Shown piece by piece: positions 9,017 through 17,368 of a stretch of 21,473 nucleotides of DNA. The notes below the pieces were generated by a model. It was not told where the DNA came from. It saw only the letters and a program-made list of their open reading frames with translations, and searched no databases. Position 1 is the first letter of the stretch; every line of letters starts with the position of its first letter. A program made the translations under genes and the position numbers. This DNA comes from Nemertoderma westbladi (taxonomy: Eukaryota; Xenacoelomorpha; Nemertodermatida; Nemertodermatidae): NCBI GenBank assembly GCA_032718475.1, contig JAUCBJ010008599.1:1-21473 (forward strand), in the 5' to 3' direction.

Positions 9017-9154
9017 CCATACACTAAATGATACCGGTATTAAACTGCACAAACGCTAAGCCTATATTCTATAAGAAAATATATGACATTTTTGTCGCCG
9101 TGAAAGAGGTAGGACTAAGACAAAAATAATTAATTTGTTAAAAATATGTTTGCG

Positions 9155-9205
9155 TTTCGGCGTCTAGGACCAGTACGCGCTAATCCTCGACACCTCATCA
9201 GCTGG
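9155..9205 (-). ncRNA. Hammerhead ribozyme core (stem II complete)
   Basis: On the minus strand CTGATGA (9201-9195) is followed at once by GGTGTC (9194-9189), which pairs with GACGCC (9164-9159; one G-U pair), followed at once by GAAAC (9158-9154). This is the exact register of the conserved hammerhead core, with the G10.1-C11.1 pair. Stem II continues past one mismatch with AGGA/TCCT and a 14-nt loop. I could not assign stems I and III convincingly; GAAAC is followed by GCA rather than a clear NUH site. It may be a decayed ribozyme, or one completed by a distant strand or a dimer. Confidence 0.5.
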
Positions 9206-9454
9206 ACAGGGAATTAGCCAAGCCTAACTATATTGCACCGTTGACCTAAATTAATCGCACCATCAACTCAGTTACCACTCAGCCCAAACAGACTTCAGAC
9301 CTTAGAACATTGGAACCCTATAGGCCTACGGTAAGTAAACATGTTACCAATGGAAAACTGGTAGTTTGCTAGAGCAAACACACAGCACAAAAATTATATA
9401 AGATTTAACAACATGCAGTGATGCCGGAGTTCTGCTCTATATTCATATGTGATA

Positions 9455-9638
9455 ATTGAATGTACCGACATACTGACTAACAGGGGTTTGATGTATATAT
9501 TAACTTTAACTGACTAACAGGGGTTTGATGTATATATTAACTTTAAGGTAAACACTAGACTCTAGTGTTTACCTTTAATTAATTACCAGTTAATATATAC
9601 ATCAAACCCCTGTTAGTCAGTATGTCGGTACATTCAAT
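9455..9638. repeat. 51-bp perfect foldback with internal tandem duplication
   Basis: Arms 9455-9505 and 9588-9638 are exact reverse complements over 51 bp. The first arm overlaps a perfect 37-bp tandem duplication (9473-9509 and 9510-9546). Between the arms is another palindrome, 9545-9559 with 9561-9575, separated by one base. The whole would fold as a long hairpin in RNA or single-stranded DNA and forms the right end of the 829-bp insertion. Confidence 0.9.
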
Positions 9639-9761
9639 AAACACTGCAGTAGACAGACCTGCCATAGAAATGTGCCCTAAGTAAGGTATGTGTGTGGTAT
9701 AGGCGTGAAGCTAAGGCTCCACCACTACTGCCTACTGTAGGGCCTACTACAAACAACTTAC

Positions 9762-9890
9762 CCCCATCATTACACTTGTTACATGACGTCTGGCAATGGG
9801 TGTACATCCAACTAGCATTAGCAGTGCACTCTCCCATGGCCGCCCATCCGCTGCATTGGTATGCATCAAAGTCAGGTTGTTCAACACAAG
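9762..9890 (-). CDS. ShKT exon 6
   Basis: A 129-nt exon, acceptor AG at 9892-9891 and donor GTAAGT starting at 9761, phase 1 at both ends. One ShKT domain, with the first two Cys separated by ten residues rather than the nine of its neighbours. The core reads SGWAAMGEC and NASWMYTHC; the Trp in place of the usual Tyr before Met is shared with exon 2 (14493-14621), which also has ANA instead of NNP, suggesting those two exons are close duplicates. Confidence 0.85.
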
Positions 9891-10415
9891 CTACGGAACA
9901 AGTAAGGGTATGAATTTAAAGTGAAGCTGCATCTTCCCGTACATTTGTTTGTACTGCATAATAATTATAATAATATTGATATTAAACAGAAAATCTCTAC
10001 ACACAATTAAGTAACAGCTAAATTTCAAAAATTGTGAAAGGCTGCTATTCATTTTTTTTACTAGGGGATAACAAAATACACTTCAATAATTCAGGAATAA
10101 TAATAAATTACTGTATTCTTATTTTTAGCATCATTATATTAAGCTTGAAATTGTTTTTATTTATAATGTGAAATATAATAAATATTTTCCTATATCTTCT
10201 TAAACCATTCAAGCTTAGTAGAGCCTTGTTTTTACCTTATAGCCGAGATAAGTCTAACGAAGATATAGTACAACTTATTATGATATATTAATTGTTGTTG
10301 AAAGTTAGTAATTCCTTAGTTTAAGGAAGTTACAGGATACCATATTATAAAGTATAACAAGACATAAGAAATGGATTCATCCTTTTTAGGAATAATAAAG
10401 CATACAATTACATAC
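9891..10415. other. Intron 5 of the ShKT gene
   Basis: AT-rich intron on the minus strand between exons 5 and 6. No repeat or ORF worth noting. A pyrimidine-poor acceptor side is seen near 9893. Confidence 0.5.
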
Positions 10416-10544
10416 GTGGATTTGTGTTGCAGAAGTTACAACTCGTCTGACAGTAGTTGTACATGTAAGATGGGTTGTTTGAACAATCTCCAGCAGCAGC
10501 CCAACCTGGACAATCATTTCCCAAATCTGGTCGCAACTCGCAAA
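10416..10544 (-). CDS. ShKT exon 5
   Basis: A 129-nt exon, acceptor AG at 10546-10545 and donor GTATGT from 10415, phase 1-1. One six-Cys ShKT domain with core PGWAAAGDC and NNPSYMYNYC. The end differs from its neighbours: after the last Cys it reads NTNP instead of NDG. Confidence 0.85.
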
Positions 10545-11473
10545 CTAAATGTAAATAGCGAAATCTTACACTCCAAGAAATACGTGAACAAAATATAATT
10601 TTTATTTTTTTTTGTTTTTTGCTGTGAAAACCACAAACAGGTGTAAAATAGGTGGTGGTATTAATTGAAAAAGTAAGGTAATTATTATTATCCTTGACCG
10701 CTTTCTAATTGCTTTTTTGATTTCTAAAGTGCTTTTTAATTAAGTAAACAATTAGTAGGCTATGGTAGGTTTATACTCTAATCAATAATTGATATTATTA
10801 TTTGTACCTCTCTGTTTAGAATGTTCTAGATGTTGTAGACATTGGATCAAATTGGCATACAACATGTGATGAAAAGTGCTATTATAATATAATATGGGGT
10901 GAAGTATTTAATAAGACAATATGGGATGTATGACTTCAGTACGTTAGTGGACACTCATTCCAAGTGAACTACAGTACGTGTATGTTCCTGTGACAGTCAA
11001 AGTGTTCAAGACACAATCGTAAGAAACATCTGTGAGAAACTATCAAACTTTATCGAATCTTTTCTTAAATGGAAACTTGATAAAACCTTACTAGTTAATG
11101 GAAGATGTTCTGGAATATATTTTAAATAAGATATTATTTAGATTTTTACTTACCATTTTCTTCTTACTCAAAATTTTCGTAACAAACATTATGTAGTAAA
11201 CTACAAAACATTATCGTATCTATTCTTAATGTTACAGTATTCATCTTAAAAGTTGGAAGTATAACATTGAATGTTGGTTAATTGATTTTCATATTATGAA
11301 AACAGACATACTGACAGACAGACATGTATCATATCACATAAAATAACATATCATAACACATTATTATCATTGTTTTCCGCGACAAAGTGACTATTTATTT
11401 TTCTTATTTATTATGTGATTTAAAGAATTATAATATGTTGAAATATTATCCGTCACTACTTCTATTATGCAAT

Positions 11474-12127
11474 GGGGGGTACACCATTTTCGGACAACTC
11501 TCGATTTTTCGATTTATGTGTTTTAAAATAATAATACTAGTTAACTTAACAATAAATACGAACTTGGTTGCGCTTAAAACCCTAAGGCTTTTACAGTTTT
11601 GAATCTATTCACATGAAAGTTTTTTTATATGAAGAATCAATCATGAAGATTAAAGATGGGGCAACATTACTTTCAGGCGAAATTTTGTGAAAATAATTCC
11701 CTACCGCGAGGTGGCGCTGCAAATTGATATATTTATTATTATTATTTATTATTATAAATAGTATTAAATTTTATTAACAAATAATTTCGAAAAGTTGTCG
11801 GATTCTTTTATGCAGGGTGGCTATCTAGACACCCACAGAAAGTTTCAGACTAATTGCTCAAAAATTGTAGAAGTAGTAGGGCTTTGAAGTTGACAATTTC
11901 ATGAAAAAAATATTTGGAGATAATCGACATTTCATTGTACATACAGTAGTAATAGTAATTTCAATAGGTCTCCCTAAATGAAAATAGTTATAACTTGAAA
12001 ACTGAAGGAGCTATTTAATAGCTGTTTTCAGATTTGGAAACACCATTCAATGGTGCATTATAATAGATCATAAAAATAATTTCGACATATTTTGGACCAA
12101 AATGGTGTACCCCCCCCCCCCCCCCCC
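11474..12127. mobile_element. Possible MITE with 17-bp terminal inverted repeats
   Basis: GGGGGGTACACCATTTT at 11474-11490 is matched in reverse complement at 12099-12115, where it ends in a run of 18 C (12110-12127). The enclosed 654 bp has no coding capacity. Near its right end are two short perfect palindromes, AGCTATT/AATAGCT (12009-12023) and CACCATT/AATGGTG (12041-12055), the second reusing a word of the terminal repeat. No target duplication could be defined, so the call is tentative. Confidence 0.4.
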
Positions 12128-12621
12128 TTAAAGTAAGAGTCTCTGAACATTTGGCGAATTCTCGAACAGGAAAGCCAACAGCCTCTCCTAAACACTCCTC
12201 CATACGCGAACATGCACTTGAGTACGACCACCGATTTAATTACCAAGAGACTTTAGTATCATAGGTACAGCCACAAATAATTACGATCTCCTAATTAAAG
12301 AAAGTCTACTTATACAGAAACGAAGAATCTCACTTAATGTACAAGTCACTTCCTTCCCATTCTTACTACTTTACTGTAACACCCTACTGTATTGCATCTA
12401 TTCTTACTACTCTACTGTACATACACCCTACCTGCTGTCTTTGCTTTGCTACCGGTACCGTAATCTTACTATAAATTTTTCGGTAATTTTGCATTATTGT
12501 ACTAAACTTGTTGAATTATCTATCGCATAATATTTGTTAATTATTGTTTACATTTCTCTTTATTTTAATTTAGGTTATTTTCTGTAATAATTATAATAAT
12601 TAATTTGTTCCAAGTTGTTTT

Positions 12622-12661
12622 TTGGCTGAAGATGTATATAATTATATACGAAACGTTCCGG
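12622..12661 (+). ncRNA. Small hammerhead ribozyme, PLE type
   Basis: CTGAAGA (12626-12632, fits CUGANGA) is followed by one extra T, then GTATAT (12634-12639), loop AATT and ATATAC (12644-12649), a perfect 6-bp stem II, then GAAA (12650-12653). C-G-T-T follows (12654-12657): ACGT is self-complementary, so stem III could form only between two molecules, and GUU is a permitted cleavage triplet. CCGG (12658-12661) pairs with TTGG (12622-12625) as a 4-bp stem I with G-U pairs. Small hammerheads lacking a normal stem III and acting as dimers are known from Penelope-like elements. It may be the last remnant of such an element in this intron. The extra T beside stem II is a weakness. Confidence 0.5.
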
Positions 12662-12912
12662 TACGCTCCATAATTATGTTTTTTTCAAATCGCACTACTT
12701 GTTCTTTTCTGTTTTAAATTACGATATCCTCCTGGGACCACCATAACTTCAACCAGGGTATGGCTGAGGGAGATCGAAGTCAGTGTCATCTGTTAGACAT
12801 TCCCATGTAAAATTCAGCCAGTCACTTCAAAAAAATTAAATCTGAAATTATTTTTCCTTAATATTAAATTTGCTATTACATTGTAATAGTATAGTATATT
12901 ATCATGGCTTAC

Positions 12913-13194
12913 TTGTGCCATCGTTACACATGTTGCAAGAGGTTTGGCAGGCATTGTACATGTAGGCCGGATTGTTCAAACATTCGCCAGTAGCAGCCCA
13001 TCCTGGACAGTGGAAGTTCTTATCTTGTTCTTCATAACAGATGCCAGGGATACATCCAGAGGTTGGAGTACCATCGTTACACTTGTCGCAGGCTGTCTGA
13101 CAGTAATTGTACATGTAGACTTCATTTGCAATGCATTCACCCGCAATGGCCCATTCATCACAGTTTGTATTCAAGTCTGGTCTTTCTTCACAAG
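12913..13194 (-). CDS. ShKT exon 4, two domains in one exon
   Basis: A 282-nt exon, acceptor AG at 13196-13195 and donor GTAAGC from 12912, phase 1-1. It encodes two complete ShKT domains joined by a short linker (TPTSGCIPGI). All other exons carry one domain, so this exon probably arose by fusion of two, with loss of the intron between them. The linker has an extra Cys outside the six-Cys pattern. Domain one reads DEWAIAGEC and NEVYMYNYC, domain two PGWAATGEC and NNPAYMYNAC. Confidence 0.85.
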
Positions 13195-13748
13195 CTGTGA
13201 AATAAAAAATTAATCATAAAGTTATTTATGTAATACATATAAATTGTACAATAATGTTTAATATTAATAAACAACTTAAAGAAGATTAAAGAGTATTAAT
13301 TAAAGGGTTATTATATGAAATGCGAGACTAATAAACGAAAGTAAAACAAAGTATCGTAACGCCCTCTCTTTCTTCTTCAATTTGATATATTATATAATAA
13401 CAATTATTTTCGTCATCCCGAGTTACACAACTTTTAAATAATGGTATTTTACCCTTCAATAATAATAAAATGCCCAAAAGTATGACTTCTTATATCACTG
13501 AACGAGGTATTCTAGAATGTAGTGAGCAGGCGTGGTATTACGATGGCCTTGGTATAATACATTCAATTTTTAGTCTAACTCAAATTGCGTATTATCAATA
13601 ACTTCTAGAACATAATATTTATACATGAATAAACTCTATGTTCTAGAAGTTCTTGGCATTACTCATTGTTCAATTTGTTACAGGTTATGTAACAGTTGTT
13701 GGACCTATAAGTTTTAATTATTATATGGCGGGCAACAAGTTTACTTAC
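13195..13748. other. Intron 3 of the ShKT gene
   Basis: AT-rich intron. TTCTAGAACATA (about 13603-13614) and its near complement TATGTTCTAGAAGTT (about 13637-13651) form a small inverted pair around 13600-13652. Nothing else noted. Confidence 0.45.
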
Positions 13749-13880
13749 GTGGGCTGCCATCGTCACACTTGTTACAGGATGTCTGACAGTGGGTGTACAT
13801 ATATGATGGATTGTTAGTGCATTCACCAACTCTGGCCCACCCTGGGCAGTTGAAGTTGTCATCGGGGTATTCAGTACAAG
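13749..13880 (-). CDS. ShKT exon 3
   Basis: A 132-nt exon, acceptor AG at 13882-13881 and donor GTAAGT from 13748, phase 1-1. One six-Cys ShKT domain with core PGWARVGEC and NNPSYMYTHC; Arg replaces the Ala usual in this protein after W-A. The domain ends in DDGSP. Confidence 0.85.
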
Positions 13881-14492
13881 CTATAAAAACAAGATATTAT
13901 TTAGTTTGTGGTTTTTTTGCGCACTTTTACGGAACAACCCCAACTCCAAATTTTTTTATTAAAACTATTAATAGATATATATCTATTATTTTATGATTAT
14001 TATCTTAGGCAAATTACAATAAATTTAAATTATATAATATTATTTTCAATATTGCCATATATACGGTATAAATACTAAATAGGCCATTAGTTCCTGTTCT
14101 AGAACAGGAAATTGATGCACTTAGATTTAACGATGTGCATTATTTATTTATAATTAACTATTCATTATAGAAAAAGAAAGTAAAATGTTTTGTCTGAATT
14201 TTAATCCGCCTTACTTGTCGAGGAATAACAATTATTTATTATTTTTATAGGAAAAAAGTATGACTTTTTTCTCACCTTTTTCAATAACTTCATTTATCGA
14301 GCGTCGCGGCAGCGAGGTTAATAAAAGGTCGAGAGAATATTGAAAAAAGCTTCTAAGAATTTTCCAATGTGATACGTAATTTTATTTTTAAATTTGTATT
14401 TTTTTTCGCTTAATTCTACAATTCTATCCATCTATAAAATGGTTAATATATATAACGGTTTATATTTATAATAATTATTTATCTGAACTTAC
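13881..14492. other. Intron 2 of the ShKT gene with a cluster of hairpins
   Basis: AT-rich intron. GAAAAAAGT (14251-14259) and ACTTTTTTC (14263-14271) form a perfect 9-bp hairpin. Immediately after, ACCTTTT (14274-14280) pairs with AAAAGGT (14323-14329), and TAAC with GTTA inside it (14285-14288, 14317-14320), enclosing a GC-rich loop (CGAGCGTCGCGGCAGCGAG). TTCTAGAACAGGAA near 14097 is a further small palindrome. Possibly a short foldback insertion. Confidence 0.45.
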
Positions 14493-14621
14493 TGTTTTGA
14501 TTGCATTTGTTACAAGAGCTCTGGCAGTGCACATACATCCATCCAGCATTAGCAGTGCATTCTCCGGCGGCCGCCCATCCACTGCAGGCAGCGTAAGCGT
14601 CGGGGTTTTCATCACATGGTA
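14493..14621 (-). CDS. ShKT exon 2
   Basis: A 129-nt exon, acceptor AG at 14623-14622 and donor GTAAGT from 14492, phase 1-1. One six-Cys ShKT domain with core SGWAAAGEC and NAGWMYVHC. It resembles exon 6 (9762-9890) more than its direct neighbours. Confidence 0.85.
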
Positions 14622-15597
14622 CTAAAATGATATAAACGAAGATTTAACAAGAGGTGCAGTGACTGATTCTGCGACAAGTGGTATGTAAAAATCGAGTCAG
14701 ATTAAAAAGCAAAAATGATCATCAAAAATACCAAAAAGTGAAAACAAATTTTAAAACATTTCAATATGAATAGAATTAATTTTCACAGCGTTCTCCCGGT
14801 GGCCAGAAGCCATCTGAATGGTGGGGGCCATAGCAAAGGAGTGTGCATCATCCTTGCTCTGAGGCTTGGTGTCGCAACAGACCTTACATCAGACTCACTT
14901 CACTTCAACACTCTGGATAACAATAAACAAACTCACGGCCTCAAACATAACTGCGTACCAACTGCAAGCCAATGAAATGGCGGAGATAAAGAACTCCGCT
15001 GAAGACGGATCTTGATGCCAGGTGCGAAGCAGTCCGGGCAGTCTGGATGACATTTGACTACTCTATTAGCTAGTCATGTTTACCAGCTCTGTTATAGTAA
15101 TCACAGTATTACTTTTGTGCTTTCTATCTTATCTTGTCTTTAGTTGATTGTGTAAAAAGGTTAATTGATTTTAGTTTATACCTATACTATATTAGCGCTC
15201 CTCAACATACATACCGTATGTAGGGCGGACTAAGTGGTGCTCAACGGTAGACCTCGCCTACGGAATTGGTATTCAATAAATGCAAAGCTAGCCGCGCAAG
15301 GATTCCTTATATTTAAATATATTATAATTTGTTTGGGAAATGGCAGAGATTTGTGCATTCGTATGTTGCATGTACAGTATTTGCTTACACACAAGGACAT
15401 TTATAAGTTCCATATCCTGGAACATTCTTTGTTTTCTTTTCAGTTAAAAGGTAAATAAATATATGCCAACATTTTGTTTTCTACATATTTTGGTTTATTA
15501 TGTATTCTAGGGAGTGTTTCAATTAATGGTCATCGAAAAATTGTAATGGACAAAAAAGGAAAATTAATCTTCATAAAGAAATCATTAATGTACTTAC
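14622..15597. other. Intron 1 (as seen), with a GC-richer block
   Basis: The part 14770-15060 is less AT-rich than its surroundings and has a hairpin GCGGAG/CTCCGC (14980-14999). 15190-15300 is another such block. They may be old repeats or TE fragments; I recognise no family and no reliable coding signal. Confidence 0.35.
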
Positions 15598-15729
15598 AAA
15601 CACCATCTTGACATTTATCGCAACTAAATTCGCACGCAGTTTGCATGAAACCGGGATTGTTGCCACATTCACCTATGGCCGCCCATCCAGGGCAGTAAGC
15701 AGAAGTATCGGGTTGCTCGACACAAGGAG
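15598..15729 (-). CDS. ShKT exon 1 (first exon recognised)
   Basis: A 132-nt exon, acceptor AG at 15731-15730 and donor GTAAGT from 15597, phase 1-1. One six-Cys ShKT domain, the most diverged in its second half: FMQTACEFSC replaces the usual YMYxxCQTSC. The frame is open upstream to 15892 with a Met-led hydrophobic stretch (FFMFVYIIYISM), so this could instead be the first coding exon carrying a signal peptide. The good acceptor and the shared phase favour an internal exon. Confidence 0.8.
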
Positions 15730-16834
15730 CTGCAAACATTAAAATATCAGAATTGATATAAACATGATACATTGATATATAAATGATATAAACAAACATA
15801 AAGAATATTCGAGTAATGGGAGTTACTTTTGGGCTATTTTTAGCTGGTTTTAATAGTGTGCTATATAGGTACATTTTTATTGTCGCTTTCAATTTTCAAG
15901 TAATATATATCCATTTATTGTATATGTTTCATTTAAGTTTATTGTTATTTACTTTTAATTTATCGTAATATATTTTACTCTTTTGGGCTAATAAGTAATT
16001 TATTCAATAATGAAAACCTACAGTAGATCATCAATAAGATAGTTAGGCCTACTTATTTAGTTTCCAGAGCAACGGAAATTTGTCTAATTACCAAAGATAG
16101 TTCCGCGCCCAGGTCACCTGCTTTGACTACTCTATGATTTGTCTAATTATTTAATCGGATTTTATTTTACTGCTTTGCGCAGGAGTTAATTTTGGTTCTT
16201 AATAAACTCATCTGCCATTATTGTTATCGCAGATTTATAAGTATATGTTCGTAGCTCTGGTGATAAATTAATATATATTGCAGTAGAGAAAGCCTTGTTT
16301 GCATAGCGTTCATAATTTGTTCTTCCTAAGATTAATGAAAAATCATATTGACCACGCGTTGAAAGCCATGCTCTTAACCCGATTAATTAAACCCGGCGGT
16401 GGGGTCAATATAACCCCCCGTGTTTTTTTTTGTTTTAACTCTGAAACAAACACCAGTTGGGAATCTGAAATTTTATGTCTTTTTCTAAAAAACTATTGTC
16501 TTCCAAATAGTGAAATCGTTTTTCAAAAATATTGGGAACTTTTCGAGTTATAGCACCATTTTTTAACCCTACTTTTGGCACTTTTTTTGAGACGTTTTTT
16601 TGAAAATTACATTGCAGGAAATATGATTTGTAACATATCTCTATTTTTGATTTACATCGGTGTTTTGGTATTGGCATTTAGATGGAATTCATATAAATTA
16701 ATTTAGAAATTTCAAACTTGTTTTTTTTAGCGGGTGCCCAATATTGGTGCCGTACCAAATTTTGAAATATGTAAATCTTGTAAATTGATTTTTTGAACCT
16801 GTTCTTCGCGCAATAGGGGTTTTTTTGGGGGAGC
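15730..16834. other. AT-rich stretch without a recognised gene
   Basis: No ShKT exon was found here on the minus strand. Two short quasi-palindromes, around 16394-16419 (GGGGTCAATATAACCCC) and 16732-16752 (CCAATATTGG with flanking GGTGCC), bracket a T-run-rich segment and may be the ends of a small transposon, but the ends do not match well. Confidence 0.35.
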
Positions 16835-16960
16835 CACGAGATTGGATAGTTAACCAACTCGTGCCATCCCAATAAGAGTGGGAAGGAAGCACACAATAGA
16901 GGGTCAGGGGCCAAACCCCTAACCCAGAGAGAACAGGTGGAGTGAACGGGAACACTCCAC
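16835..16960 (+). promoter_or_regulatory. Cluster of hairpins in the probable LTR
   Basis: Three stems follow each other. CACGAG+TTGG (16835-16845) with CCAA+CTCGTG (16854-16863), one bulge. GGGT-AGGGG (16901-16910) with CCCCT-ACCC (16916-16925), one mismatch. GTGGAGTG (16937-16944) with CACTCCAC (16953-16960), perfect 8 bp. A weaker TCCC/GGGA pair lies between the first two. Such a run suggests a selected RNA or DNA structure, for instance a packaging or translation signal. Confidence 0.5.
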
Positions 16961-17368
16961 GGGGCGCCAACAAGGGTATCAACCAATCAGAGGGGGGCAA
17001 GGCATCGATTAGGTAGTAATTAGGCCAACCGTGTAATATAATCAGTAACCTATTAATCAGTAATTCAGTTATCTCAAGTGCAGTAGTGCTAGCTTAGGTT
17101 AGTTAGTTTAGATAGGGGAGCACGGGACTTTTAGTTACCGTATCCCGCCTTCCACATATCTATATCTATATCTATACCCATCGATTATTATACACCGAAC
17201 ATCAGAACTCATTCACCGTTTCGTTTACTCTTTATACACGGCGGGGACGCGTAAACTAAAATACCGGATAAATCGGGATCCCTCCTGGATCCCGTCACAG
17301 TAACTAAAACCAGCTGCCGCCCCAGATAAAACTCGATAACCACTAGCCACCGAAACCTGCAGAAGAGG
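16961..17368 (+). promoter_or_regulatory. Probable LTR end and 5' UTR of the BEL/Pao element
   Basis: A TATA-like TAATATAA lies at about 17033-17040. A TATATC microsatellite is at 17157-17177. GGGATCC-CTCCT-GGATCCC near 17276-17294 is a perfect 7-bp hairpin, and a TGG just inside it could start a primer-binding site, but I cannot match it to a tRNA. The Gag ATG follows at 17369. Confidence 0.4.

Larger units (their letters stand above)
8810..9638 (-). mobile_element. 829-bp insertion with 13-bp target duplication and ribozyme core
   Basis: AAACACTGCAGTA occurs at 8797-8809 and at 9639-9651, exactly flanking this segment, as expected for a target-site duplication. The right boundary coincides to the base with the end of a 51-bp inverted repeat arm. 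A 27-bp sequence at the left end (8810-8836) is repeated exactly at 9533-9559, so the element has a short direct terminal repeat as well as a foldback. It encodes no protein. The hammerhead core at 9155-9201 is on the minus strand, which suggests that strand is the sense strand. A 13-bp duplication points to retrotransposition rather than a common cut-and-paste family. A non-autonomous element related to PLEs or retrozymes is my best reading. It sits in an intron of the ShKT gene. Confidence 0.65.
10545..12912. other. Intron 4 of the ShKT gene, about 2.4 kb
   Basis: The largest intron seen. No further ShKT exon was found in it on the minus strand. It holds the possible MITE at 11474-12127, a 41-bp diverged tandem duplication (TCTTACTACT at 12361 and 12402) and the hammerhead-like motif at 12622-12661. 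The remainder is AT-rich. Confidence 0.5.
7944..15729 (-). other. Gene model: multi-ShKT-domain protein, 5' incomplete
   Basis: Seven minus-strand exons are recognised: 15729-15598, 14621-14493, 13880-13749, 13194-12913, 10544-10416, 9890-9762 and 8065-7944. Each has an AG acceptor, each except the terminal exon has a GTAAG or GTATG donor, all junctions are phase 1, and the frame stays open through every junction to the TAA at 7944. They encode eight ShKT (SXC) domains, about 350 residues in this window. ShKT domains are small disulfide-bonded modules of secreted animal proteins; some are channel toxins, many sit in enzymes or matrix proteins. Here the Lys of the channel-blocking Lys-Tyr pair is absent from every domain, so a structural or secreted multi-domain role is more likely than a toxin. 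Signal peptide, promoter and any partner domain lie upstream, outside the sequence seen. Confidence 0.8.

Noticed and set aside
12110-12131. piggyBac-like end (C run followed by TTAA)
   Set aside because: The orientation of C relative to TTAA is wrong and there is no TTAA at the left end.
14998-15030. Another CTGAAGA that might start a hammerhead
   Set aside because: No matching stem II followed by GAAA.
15530-15892. Signal-peptide first exon for the ShKT gene
   Set aside because: A hydrophobic in-frame stretch exists, but it is AT-rich intron-like sequence and a good acceptor precedes the domain in the same phase as the other exons.
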